Below are positions 1 through 8,647 of a stretch of 64,000 nucleotides of DNA, piece after piece. Source of the DNA: Caenimonas soli (GTDB lineage: Bacteria; Pseudomonadota; Gammaproteobacteria; Burkholderiales; Burkholderiaceae_C); NCBI RefSeq assembly GCF_013155545.1, contig NZ_JABJVV010000020.1:36643-100642 (forward strand), in the 5' to 3' direction. The notes under the pieces are model-generated. The model was not told the DNA's origin. It saw nothing but the letters and a program-made list of their open reading frames with translations, and searched no databases. Every line of letters starts with the position of its first letter. Positions within the stretch are counted from its first letter, which is position 1. The translations under genes and the position numbers were made by a program.

Positions 1-246
1 CGTTACCGGTGCCGTAACGGCCATGCCTTCACGGCGCTCAGCCTGGGCGACGCGCAGGCCGGCGTGGCCGAGCATGCCTTGTGGGCCGGCATGCGCGCCT
101 TGCACGAGCGCGAGCTGCTGTTGCGCAGGTTGGCGACGGTGGCGCAGGCCACCGGCGACAAGGCGCAGGCGGAAATAGGACGGCGCGAGGCCGACCGGGT
201 GCGAGCCCAGGCCGAGCAACTGGGGCGCTTGGTGGGGCAGGGATGA
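1..246 (+). CDS. C-terminal end of a CheB-type protein-glutamate methylesterase (5' cut by window)
   Basis: The frame is open from base 1 to a TGA at 244-246. It begins RYRCRNGHAFTALSL and continues into an Ala/Arg/Leu-rich helical tail. The RxRCxxGHAF block followed by a helix with ALWAxxRALxE is typical of the C-terminal extension of stand-alone CheB-like proteins; this is recognition from memory. The catalytic part lies outside the window. It sits 36 bases upstream of the large CheB-CheR fusion on the same strand, so the two are probably co-transcribed. A small unrelated zinc-ribbon-like protein is the alternative. Confidence 0.7.
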   Translation, partial: RYRCRNGHAFTALSLGDAQAGVAEHALWAGMRALHERELLLRRLATVAQATGDKAQAEIGRREADRVRAQAEQLGRLVGQG

Positions 247-282
247 ACGGCGCATAATTGTTACCCACCTTCCGAGGGCAGG

Positions 283-3200
283 ATGAGCGACCTCACCCCC
301 GACCACGCCGAGGAGGCGGTGGCGGACTTCATCGACGACGTGGTGCCGAGCGCGGGCTACCAGCTGACACCCATGGTGGGCCTCGGGGGTTCGGCCGGGG
401 CGATTCCTGCCTTGCAGGATTTCTTCCAGAGCATGCCCAAGGATCCGGGCATGGCCTTCGTCGTCATCCTGCATCTGGCGCCCGATCACGAGAGCAACCT
501 GGCGGAAATCCTGCAACGCTGCACGTCGATGCCGGTGATCCAGGCTTGCGACAGCGTGGAGGTGCAGCCCAACGCGGTGTATGTGATCCCTCCGCGCAAG
601 GCCATCAGGACCGTGGAGGGCCACCTTAGCCTGGCCGACGACGCCCTGACTCCGCGGGGCCGGCATGTCGCGGTGGACCTGTTCTTTCGCACCTTGGCGG
701 ACACCTACGGGCCGCATGCCGCCGCGGTGGTGCTCTCCGGCGCCGACGGCGACGGCGCCATCGGCATCAAACGGATCAAGGAGCGCGGCGGCCTGACCGT
801 GGCGCAGGATCCGCAGGAAGCGGAGCAGGCCGGCATGCCGCGTTCGGCCATCGCCAGCGGCATGGTGGACTGGGTGCTTCCGGTGGGGGACATCGCGCAG
901 CGGCTGCTCGCTTATTTCGGGCTGGAAAAAACCCTGAAGCTGCCGCCTGAAGACGGCCCGCATCCGGCCCTGCTCACGCGGCCCGCAGCGGGCACCGAAG
1001 AGGCGGCGCTGCGCGACGTGCTGGTCTTCCTGCGCACCCGCACCGGCCGCGATTTTTCGTACTACAAGCGCGCCACCGTCGTGCGCCGTATCGCCCGGCG
1101 CATGCAGGTCAACGGCGTCGAGGACCTCCTGGGCTACCTGGACTGCCTGCGCACCCGGCCGGGCGAAGCCGGTGCGTTGCTGCAGGACATGCTGATCAGC
1201 GTGACCAATTTCTTTCGCGACGCCGATTGCTTCCAGGCGCTGGAAGGCCACCTTGAGGAGTTGTGCCGGACCCGGGCGCCCAACGAAGCCGTCCGCGTCT
1301 GGGTCCCGGCCTGCGCCACGGGCGAAGAGGCCTATTCGCTGGCCATCCTGCTGTGCGAAAAAACCAGGCAGATGGAGGCGCCGCCGCTGATCCAGGTGTT
1401 CGCGACCGACCTGGACGAAGAAGCGATCAGGACAGGGCGGGAGGCGATCTATCCGACCACGATCGAGGCCGATGTGTCCGAGGAGCAGTTGCGGCGCTAC
1501 TTCGTGCGCGACCACCGCGGCTACCGGGTGCGGCGCGAGGTGCGGGAGATGGTGCTGTTCGCCCAGCACGACCTGCTGAAGGATTCCCCGTTCTCCCGGC
1601 TCGACCTGATCTCCTGCCGCAACCTGCTGATCTACCTGAACCGCGAAGCGCAAAAGCGCGCCTTCGAAATATTCCACTTCGCCTTGCTGCCGGAGGGCAG
1701 GCTGTTCCTGGGGGCTTCCGAATCGGCGGAGGACGTGAGCGTGCTGTTCTCGGTGCTGGACAAGAAGAACCGCATCTTCGTCCAGCGCCCGACTCCGCGC
1801 ATGCCCCTGCCGGTGCCGGCCGGACGCGGCTCGCTGGCGCTCGCCCTCGAAGCGCAACAGCACGCGCAGGCCAGCCCGGCGATCGCGGGCCGGGCTTTCC
1901 AGACCCCTGTGCCCACGGCGGGCATGCTGCGGCCGCTCGACGGCCGGACCAACTCCTGGGGCGAGCTGCACTTCAAGCTGCTGGAAGCGCTCGCCCCGCC
2001 TTCGGTCCTGGTGGACGCCGACCACGAGATCCTGCATCTGTCGCCCAGCGCCGGCACCTATCTTCAATTCACGGGCGGCGAGCCGACGCGCAACCTGCTG
2101 CGATCCGTGCATCCCAGCCTGCGGATCGAGCTGCGCGCCACGCTCTACCAGGCCGCGCAGACACGTTCCCACTCCGAAGTGACCGTGGGGCCGGTCGAGC
2201 TGTCGGGGCAGACCGTGGAGGTCGTGATGCGCGTGGCGCTGGTCCGGGGGCTGGGCGCGGACATGTTCGTGGTCATGTTCAACTCCCGGCAGCCGGGGTC
2301 GGGAACCCAGCCGGACGTGGAGCAGGCCGACAAGGCGGGCGCGGATCCGGTGGCGCACCACCTGGACCGCGAGCTGGAACGGCTGAAGGCCCATCTGCGC
2401 GACACGGTGGAGCAATACGAAGCCTCGAACGAGGAGCTCAAGGCCAGCAACGAGGAGTTGCAGGCCATGAACGAAGAGCTGCGCTCGGCCACCGAGGAAC
2501 TGGAAACCAGCCGCGAGGAGCTTCAGTCCATCAACGAGGAGTTGACCACCGTCAACTACGAGCTCAAGAGCAAGGTCGACGAGCTGGGGCATTCCAACAG
2601 CGATATGCACAACCTGATGGACGCGACGGCGATTGCCACCGTGTTCCTGGACCGCGAGTTGCGCATCACGCGCTACACCCCGGAGGCGGTTGCCCTGTTC
2701 AACCTGATCACCACGGACCTGGGCCGTCCCCTGGCCGACCTCGCGACGCGGCTGGACTACCCGGAACTGAGCCGCGATGCCCTGCGTGTCCTCAAGCACC
2801 TGGTGCCGATCGAACGCGAAGTGGGCCTGCCCGACGGCCAGTGGTTCCTGGCGCGGTCGCTGCCCTACCGGACCATCGAGGACCATATCGCCGGCGTGGT
2901 GGTGTCGTTCATCGACATCACCGAGCGCAAGCAGGCCGAAGAGGTGCGCCTGTGGCTGTCGGCCGTGGTGGCCTCGTCCAGCGACGCCATCTTGAGCTTC
3001 GCGATGGACCAGACCATCCTGAGCTGGAACGCCGGCGCAGAGCGGGTGTTCGGCTACAGCGCGGCCGAAGCGATCGGCCAGCCCATGTCGATGCTCGGGC
3101 CCGACGAGGACGAGCGCCGGCGCGAGCACGTGCTGGGGCAGCTGCGCGAGGGCCATGCGATCAGCAACCTGGAAGTCACGCGGCGGCGCAAGGACGGCAC

Positions 3201-4890
3201 CGACGTCATGGTGGCGCTCAGCATTTCGCCGATCCGGGACACCCATGACAAGGTGATAGGCGGAACGGCGATCGCCCGCGACATCACCCAGCAGAACCAG
3301 GCCGCCGAGGCGCTGCGCAGCAGCGAGGAGCGGTTGCGCCTGGTGGTGGAGAACGCCACCGAGTACGCCATCTTCTCGACCGACCTGCAGCGCCGCGTGA
3401 CCATCTGGAACGCCGGGGCGCAAAGGCTGCTGGGTTACGCGGAGAGCGAAGTCCTGGGCGAGCCCGCCGACATCATCTTCACACCCGAGGACCGTGCCGC
3501 CGGCGCGCCTGAACACGAAATGCACAGCGCCTTGAAGGAGGGCCGGGCCAGCGATGACCGCCTGCACCAGCGCAAGGACGGCAGCCGATTCTGGGCCAGC
3601 GGCGCGATGATGCTGATGCGCGACGCCCTGGGCCAGGCGGTCGGCTTCGTGAAGATCCTGCGCGACCAGACGGCCGCCCGCGAAACCCAGCAGGCGCTGG
3701 AGCGCAGCCAGACCGAGTTGATGCGGGCGCTCGAGGAGAACGAGCGGGCGCGGACCGAACTGCAGACCGCGGACGCCGCCAAGGACCGGTTCCTGGCCGT
3801 GCTGTCGCACGAATTGCGCAACCCGCTGGCCTCGATCGACAGTGCGGCGGCGCTGATGCTGATGCAGGACCTGCCGTTGGCTGATCGCGAGGCCGCCGCC
3901 CATGTCGTCAAGCGCCAGGCAAGGGCCATGAAATCATTGCTGGACGACCTGCTGGACGTCTCGCGGCTGAAGCTCGGACGCCTGCAACTGCAGCGCGAGA
4001 CCGTCAGGCTGTCCTCGGTGGTCGAAGCCGCGCTCGAAACGACCCGGCCCATGCTCGAAGCCGTCGGCCACCGGTTGAAGGTCGACATACCCTCCTATCC
4101 GATCGAGATGGATGCGGATCCGCTGCGGCTGGGGCAGGTCATATCGAACCTGCTGACCAATTCCATCAAGTACACGCAGGCCGGCGGCACCATCACGCTG
4201 AAGGCGCGGCTCGAGGGCAAGCGGGCGGTGATCAGCGTCTCCGACAACGGCATCGGCATGGATCCCATGCATATCGAGCGCATGTTCGAGATGTTCACCC
4301 AGGAACAGCCGGTGGCCGATCGCAGCCACGGCCTGGGCATCGGTCTGGCGCTGGTCAAGAGCATCGTGGAGATGCATGGCGGCCGGATCGAGGCTTTCTC
4401 GGCCGGGCCGGGCAAGGGCAGCGAGTTCCGGGTGACGCTGCCGGCCGTGCGGGGCAGTGCCGATGTAGCCGACACGCCGCCCGCACCCGTGACCGAGGAG
4501 TCGGCGGCCAAGCCTCGCGGCCTGATCCTGATCGCCGACGACAACGTGGATGCCGGCTGGGGCATCGCCAAGCTGCTCGAGCTTGCCGGCTTTTCCACCG
4601 TGCGGGTCAAGGGCGGGGTGGAAGCGGTCAAGGAAACGCGGCGCCACAAGCCCGATGTGGGGATCGTGGACATCGGCATGCCGGACCTGAGCGGCCACGA
4701 GGTGGCGCGCCAGATCCGCCAGACCGAATGGGGCAAGCACATGGTGCTGATCGCCGCGACCGGCTGGGGCCAGGAGTCGGACGAACGCGAGGCCATGGAA
4801 GCCGGCTTCGACGCCCACATGACCAAGCCGGTCGACTTGCGCAAGCTCAGCGCCGTGGTTGACGATCTCTTGACGCGCAAGCGCGACTAG
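283..4890 (+). CDS. CheB-CheR-PAS-histidine kinase-receiver hybrid signalling protein
   Basis: The 1535-residue protein has these domains in order. CheB methylesterase spans about 30-215 (GLGGSAGA with the nucleophile Ser near 37, His near 64 in ILHL). CheR SAM-dependent methyltransferase spans about 235-510 (VWVPACATGEEAYSLA). A coiled coil rich in NEEL/EELE heptads covers about 690-775. Three PAS domains occupy about 785-1140. HisKA has FLAVLSHELRNPLASID near 1175, the HATPase has DNGIGMD and GLGIGLALVKSI, and a C-terminal receiver has ADDN and IVDIGMPD. No membrane segment is visible, so it is cytosolic. In this family the CheB/CheR modules are thought to act in non-chemotaxis signalling. 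The next gene, another PAS kinase, starts 8 bases after the stop, so they form an operon. The partner and signal are unknown. Confidence 0.93.
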   Translation: MSDLTPDHAEEAVADFIDDVVPSAGYQLTPMVGLGGSAGAIPALQDFFQSMPKDPGMAFVVILHLAPDHESNLAEILQRCTSMPVIQACDSVEVQPNAVYVIPPRKAIRTVEGHLSLADDALTPRGRHVAVDLFFRTLADTYGPHAAAVVLSGADGDGAIGIKRIKERGGLTVAQDPQEAEQAGMPRSAIASGMVDWVLPVGDIAQRLLAYFGLEKTLKLPPEDGPHPALLTRPAAGTEEAALRDVLVFLRTRTGRDFSYYKRATVVRRIARRMQVNGVEDLLGYLDCLRTRPGEAGALLQDMLISVTNFFRDADCFQALEGHLEELCRTRAPNEAVRVWVPACATGEEAYSLAILLCEKTRQMEAPPLIQVFATDLDEEAIRTGREAIYPTTIEADVSEEQLRRYFVRDHRGYRVRREVREMVLFAQHDLLKDSPFSRLDLISCRNLLIYLNREAQKRAFEIFHFALLPEGRLFLGASESAEDVSVLFSVLDKKNRIFVQRPTPRMPLPVPAGRGSLALALEAQQHAQASPAIAGRAFQTPVPTAGMLRPLDGRTNSWGELHFKLLEALAPPSVLVDADHEILHLSPSAGTYLQFTGGEPTRNLLRSVHPSLRIELRATLYQAAQTRSHSEVTVGPVELSGQTVEVVMRVALVRGLGADMFVVMFNSRQPGSGTQPDVEQADKAGADPVAHHLDRELERLKAHLRDTVEQYEASNEELKASNEELQAMNEELRSATEELETSREELQSINEELTTVNYELKSKVDELGHSNSDMHNLMDATAIATVFLDRELRITRYTPEAVALFNLITTDLGRPLADLATRLDYPELSRDALRVLKHLVPIEREVGLPDGQWFLARSLPYRTIEDHIAGVVVSFIDITERKQAEEVRLWLSAVVASSSDAILSFAMDQTILSWNAGAERVFGYSAAEAIGQPMSMLGPDEDERRREHVLGQLREGHAISNLEVTRRRKDGTDVMVALSISPIRDTHDKVIGGTAIARDITQQNQAAEALRSSEERLRLVVENATEYAIFSTDLQRRVTIWNAGAQRLLGYAESEVLGEPADIIFTPEDRAAGAPEHEMHSALKEGRASDDRLHQRKDGSRFWASGAMMLMRDALGQAVGFVKILRDQTAARETQQALERSQTELMRALEENERARTELQTADAAKDRFLAVLSHELRNPLASIDSAAALMLMQDLPLADREAAAHVVKRQARAMKSLLDDLLDVSRLKLGRLQLQRETVRLSSVVEAALETTRPMLEAVGHRLKVDIPSYPIEMDADPLRLGQVISNLLTNSIKYTQAGGTITLKARLEGKRAVISVSDNGIGMDPMHIERMFEMFTQEQPVADRSHGLGIGLALVKSIVEMHGGRIEAFSAGPGKGSEFRVTLPAVRGSADVADTPPAPVTEESAAKPRGLILIADDNVDAGWGIAKLLELAGFSTVRVKGGVEAVKETRRHKPDVGIVDIGMPDLSGHEVARQIRQTEWGKHMVLIAATGWGQESDEREAMEAGFDAHMTKPVDLRKLSAVVDDLLTRKRD

Positions 4891-4898
4891 CGTCATTC

Positions 4899-6449
4899 AT
4901 GGCGTCCGCCGATCAGCAGATTCCCGCCGCCGCCCCCGTCAGCGAGCAGCAGTTCGAGGCCGCGTTCGAGTTCGCCCCGATCGGCATGGCGCTGCTGGAT
5001 ACGCAGTCTGCGGCCCTCCGAGTAAACCACGCGCTGTGCCAGATGCTCGGATACCAGCAGGCCGAACTGGTCGGCATCACGGCCCCTGAGATCGGCCATC
5101 CGGACGACTTGGCCGAGGACTTCGCGCTGCGCGCCAAGATGCTCGCCGGCGCTTTTCCCTCCTACCAGCGCGACAAGCGCTACCTGCATCGCGACGGGCA
5201 CGTGATCTGGACGCATATCAGCTGCAGCCTGGTGCACGACACGCAGGGCCGGCCCGCGCACTTGCTGCTGCAGGTGCAGGACATCACCCAGCGCAAGGCC
5301 GCCGAGGATGCGCTGTGCGAGAGCGAGGAGCGTTTTCGCGTCACTTTCGAGCAGGCGGCGCTGGGCATCGTCCATGTGGCCCTGGACGGGCGGCTGCTGC
5401 GTGTGAACAGCAGCCTGTGCCGCATGCACGGCTACTCGCGCGAGGAACTGCTGGGGTTCAATGCCGGCGATCTGATGGCCGACAACTGGCAGCAGGGGCA
5501 GAGCGACCTGCAGACGCTGCTGGATGGCAGCGCCATTTCGTACACGGCGAAGCGGCGTTTCATCCGCAAGAGCGGCGAGGTCTATCCCGCGCGCGTTTCG
5601 GTCACGCTGGCGCGCTCCGAAACGTCGGAGCCCTACCTCATTTCCATCATCGAGGACCTGACCGAGTACGAACGCGACCAGGAGCGCATCCGCAAACAGG
5701 CGCAGATGCTCAAGGAGAGCAACGAGATACTGGAGCAGCGCATCCACCAGCGCACCCGGCAGCTCGAGCAGAGCAACCAGGAACTGCGGACCTTCGCCTA
5801 CTCGATTGCTCACGACCTGCGCGCGCCACTGGCAACCACCGATGGTTTCAGCCGCCAACTCGAGCTGTCGCTGGGCGACAGGCTCAGCGAGAAGGAGCGG
5901 CACTACCTGAACCGGATGCGCCACGGGGTCCGGCTGATGTCGGACCTCACCGATGCCTTGCTGTCGCTGGCCAACCTGTCGCAGGAGCCGCTGCAGTCCG
6001 AACGCGTGGACTTGTCGGCGATAGCGCGCGACTGGCTGGCGCGGGCCCGCGAGCGCCATCCCGAGCGCCAGGCCGTCGTTGCGATCGCCGATACGCCGCC
6101 GGTGCAGGGCGACGAGCGCCTGCTCAAGGTGCTGCTGGAAAACCTGCTGGACAACGCCTGGAAGTTCACCTCGAACCGCGAAGAAGCCAGCATCGAATTC
6201 GGCGCGGTGCCCGGGGCGGCGGGTGAGCCGGTATTCCTGGTGCGCGACAACGGCGCGGGATTCGACAGCGCCTACGCCGACAAGCTTTTCACGCCGTTCC
6301 AGCGGCTGCACGCGGCGCACGAGTTCGCGGGCACGGGCATCGGCCTGGCGATCGTTCGCAAGATAGCGCAGCGCCATGGCGGCTGGGTCTGGGGCGAGTC
6401 CCAGCCCGGAGCGGGGGCGGTCTTCCGCTTCACGCTGGACGGCGCGTGA
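4899..6449 (+). CDS. PAS-PAS sensor histidine kinase, cytosolic
   Basis: The 516-residue protein has two PAS/PAC domains at about 18-135 and 142-260 (DITQRKAAEDAL marks the first PAC boundary). A short coiled linker follows, then HisKA with AYSIAHDLRAPLATTDGF, where the His is the phospho-acceptor. The HATPase has the N box LLENLLDNAWKFTS, DNGAGFD and GTGIGLAIVRKI. This arrangement resembles kinases of the phytochrome-like light/redox group, but there is no GAF/PHY module. There is no receiver of its own and no separate response regulator nearby. The C-terminal receiver of the preceding hybrid is the obvious candidate partner. It starts 8 bases after the hybrid and shows no strong ribosome site, which suggests coupled translation. 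Confidence 0.9.
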   Translation: MASADQQIPAAAPVSEQQFEAAFEFAPIGMALLDTQSAALRVNHALCQMLGYQQAELVGITAPEIGHPDDLAEDFALRAKMLAGAFPSYQRDKRYLHRDGHVIWTHISCSLVHDTQGRPAHLLLQVQDITQRKAAEDALCESEERFRVTFEQAALGIVHVALDGRLLRVNSSLCRMHGYSREELLGFNAGDLMADNWQQGQSDLQTLLDGSAISYTAKRRFIRKSGEVYPARVSVTLARSETSEPYLISIIEDLTEYERDQERIRKQAQMLKESNEILEQRIHQRTRQLEQSNQELRTFAYSIAHDLRAPLATTDGFSRQLELSLGDRLSEKERHYLNRMRHGVRLMSDLTDALLSLANLSQEPLQSERVDLSAIARDWLARARERHPERQAVVAIADTPPVQGDERLLKVLLENLLDNAWKFTSNREEASIEFGAVPGAAGEPVFLVRDNGAGFDSAYADKLFTPFQRLHAAHEFAGTGIGLAIVRKIAQRHGGWVWGESQPGAGAVFRFTLDGA

Positions 6450-6457
6450 GCTCGCTT

Positions 6458-7738
6458 TTAGCGGAGATTGCCCGTGTGCCCGAATGAATACCTGCCCGGC
6501 TGCGGCCAGACGGTCAGGCCGTGCGGCTCATGGCCGACCTTGACCTGGTCCACCACGCCTGTGGCCGTGTCGAAGCGGTACACCACATCGTCATAGCGGC
6601 CCGACAGCCACAGGTATTTGCCGTCGGCGTTGACGTTGCCCATGTCCGGGCTGCCGCCGCCCGGTATCGGCCAGTTGGCCGTCACCTTGCGCGTCGCGAA
6701 GTCGATCACCGAGACGCTGCCGGGGCCGTGGGGTCTGCCGCGGATCTTGTTGCTGCCGCGGTTGGCCACGTACAGGCTCTTGCCATCGCGGCTGGGGTAC
6801 AACCCGTGCGTGCCCACGCCCGTGGGAATGAAGCCGATCTGCCGGAACGGGTCCAGTTCGACCAGATGGACGCCATCGCTGATCATGTCGGCCACGTAGA
6901 AGATCTTGCCGTCGGGCGAAGCGCGCACATCCTGCGGCATGGTTTGCGTGGTGACGATGGTGGCCCTGGGTTTCGTGGGGTCGAGCATGCGCCGGGGTTT
7001 GCGTCCCGGCTTGGCAAGCAGTTCGAGAACCTCCGGGCGATCGAAATAGGGGCTGAGATTGATGGTCTCCATCACCCGGCGGTTGACCATGTCGATCTTG
7101 GTGATGGCACCGCCGAACTCGCAGGTAAAGACGGCGTAGCGGCCGTCGATGGAGAAGTCGGCGTGGTTGATCCCCGGGCAGGCCGGCGTCTCGATCGAGT
7201 AATCGAGTTTCATGGTCTTCGGATCGCGGAAGTCCAGCCGCTTGAATGCTTCCGCAACCACGATGGTATGGCGTCCGTCCGGCGTCCAGTACACGTTGTA
7301 CGGGTCGTCCACGGGAATCGACGCACCCGGCTTTCCGGTCTTGGGATCGATCGGCGTCATGCTGCCGTCGGTTCGCCCCTCGGCGTTGTTCGCGACCCAG
7401 AGAATCTTCAGGTCCCAGGACGGCACGACATGTTGGGGATGGACGCCGACCTTGAAGGTGTCGACGACCTTGAGCGTTGCCGGATCGATGACGCTGACGC
7501 TGTTGGCCGCCCGATTGGGCACATAGACCCGCTCGAGCGCCCCAGCGACGGCCGGGGACAGCTTGCCGGCGGCGGTTTCGCTGTAAAGGTTGTTGGGGTC
7601 TGGCACCGGCGGCATGCCGGGCACCGTGGCCACGGCGGCGGCCTTGGCCGGCGCTGGCGTCTGGCCCTGCGCCGGGCCGCCCAGCACGGCGAGTGCCGCG
7701 GCCAGCCACGTGATCTTCAGCGATTGGATGGGCTGCAT
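6458..7738 (-). CDS. Exported YVTN-type beta-propeller protein (YncE-like)
   Basis: The 426-residue protein has an N-terminal signal peptide (hydrophobic WLAAALAVLGG ending in AQGQ). Repeats of the form VYVPNRAANSVSVIDPATLKVVDTF follow (residues about 70-95 and later copies around 300-400), which are the hallmark of YVTN seven-bladed propellers. A periplasmic location and a binding or scaffold role are usual for the family; the ligand is not known. It is the last gene of a minus-strand run, 33 bases after the creatininase-family gene, so the two may work together. No catalytic motif is visible. Confidence 0.85.
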   Translation of the reverse strand: MQPIQSLKITWLAAALAVLGGPAQGQTPAPAKAAAVATVPGMPPVPDPNNLYSETAAGKLSPAVAGALERVYVPNRAANSVSVIDPATLKVVDTFKVGVHPQHVVPSWDLKILWVANNAEGRTDGSMTPIDPKTGKPGASIPVDDPYNVYWTPDGRHTIVVAEAFKRLDFRDPKTMKLDYSIETPACPGINHADFSIDGRYAVFTCEFGGAITKIDMVNRRVMETINLSPYFDRPEVLELLAKPGRKPRRMLDPTKPRATIVTTQTMPQDVRASPDGKIFYVADMISDGVHLVELDPFRQIGFIPTGVGTHGLYPSRDGKSLYVANRGSNKIRGRPHGPGSVSVIDFATRKVTANWPIPGGGSPDMGNVNADGKYLWLSGRYDDVVYRFDTATGVVDQVKVGHEPHGLTVWPQPGRYSFGHTGNLR

Positions 7739-7771
7739 CGATCGATTCCTTTGTGCGGTGAAATGAAATCC

Positions 7772-8647
7772 CTAGCGCCGGTTTGCGGTCGCCGCGCGAA
7801 TCGCTTGCACGGTCCGGTCCACGATCAGGTCCGTGCCGATGCCGCCCAATGCGGCACTCGACTGCGACGGCTCGCCCGAAACCCCCGACGATGCCTCGGG
7901 CCCGGGCGCTGTGCGCATGAGCTCAGTCCTGATTCGCGCCGGATCCACGGCCAGCATGAGCGACGTGTCCGCCAGGCCCGCATGCCTTCCGATCTGCGCT
8001 TCGCTCAGGCCGCGTGATCGCAGGGCCTGCGCAAACTCGTCGGTTGCGGCGCGATAGTAGGCCGCGACATAGTGGGCGCGCGTTGTCGAGCCGGCCCACT
8101 CGCGGTTCAGGCGCAGGGCTACGTCCTTCAGGATGTCCTGGTAGTTGCCGGAGTCGCCGATAAGCACGATGTCCAGGAAGCCATGCTGCTTCAGGCTGCG
8201 CGACGCCCCGGCGAGGATCGCGGCGAAAGCATCTTCGGGAACCGACAGCGTGCCGGGAAAACGCATATGCCCCGATGGCGGGGAAATGCGGCCTTCCGGC
8301 ACATAAGCCACCACCGGCGCCACCAGTGTGTTGCCGAGCTTGGCCGCAATCCGCGCGGCCAGCGCGCCGGCTCGAAAGTTGTGCTTGCCCAGGGCCATGT
8401 GCGGGCCGTTTTGCTCACTGCCGCCCACCGGAATGATCACGGTGGTCGCGCCGGAACGCAGCGCGTCGCGCACTTCAGTCCAGGTCAGTTCATCCAGCTG
8501 CACGCTGTCGGTCGCGGCCTGCACCGGCAGACTGCCAAGCAGGCAGGCAATCAGCACCACCGCACAGCTGCGAAAAAGGACGGTGAAACCCGCCAAGGCG
8601 GTGTCTTCGGAAAGCATGACCGCGATCATAGGCGGATCAAGCGGCAC
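7772..8647 (-). CDS. Exported creatininase-family protein with altered metal-ligand motif
   Basis: The ORF codes for 291 residues. A hydrophobic stretch (CAVVLIACLLGSLPVQA) looks like a signal peptide, so the true start may be an internal Met (residue 7 or 11) rather than the first. The creatininase fold is supported by PVGGSEQNGPHMALGKHN and later GDSGNYQ. Classical members read EQHGPHLPLGTD and NGHGGN, so His, Asp and His metal ligands appear as Asn, His and Asp here. This may be a subfamily with a different metal site rather than a dead enzyme, and amidohydrolase activity on a cyclic amide is only an inference. It overlaps the 3' end of the upstream kinase gene by 11 bases. Confidence 0.82.
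   Translation of the reverse strand: MPLDPPMIAVMLSEDTALAGFTVLFRSCAVVLIACLLGSLPVQAATDSVQLDELTWTEVRDALRSGATTVIIPVGGSEQNGPHMALGKHNFRAGALAARIAAKLGNTLVAPVVAYVPEGRISPPSGHMRFPGTLSVPEDAFAAILAGASRSLKQHGFLDIVLIGDSGNYQDILKDVALRLNREWAGSTTRAHYVAAYYRAATDEFAQALRSRGLSEAQIGRHAGLADTSLMLAVDPARIRTELMRTAPGPEASSGVSGEPSQSSAALGGIGTDLIVDRTVQAIRAATANRR

Noticed and set aside
1263..3248. 661-residue open frame inside the hybrid kinase gene
   Set aside because: Frame-shifted shadow of the CheB-CheR fusion; composition is Ala/Arg/Gly/Pro only and no motif is seen.
6521..8017. 498-residue plus-strand frame over the YVTN and creatininase genes
   Set aside because: Antisense to two genes with clear signal peptides and motifs; composition is typical of a reverse-strand shadow.
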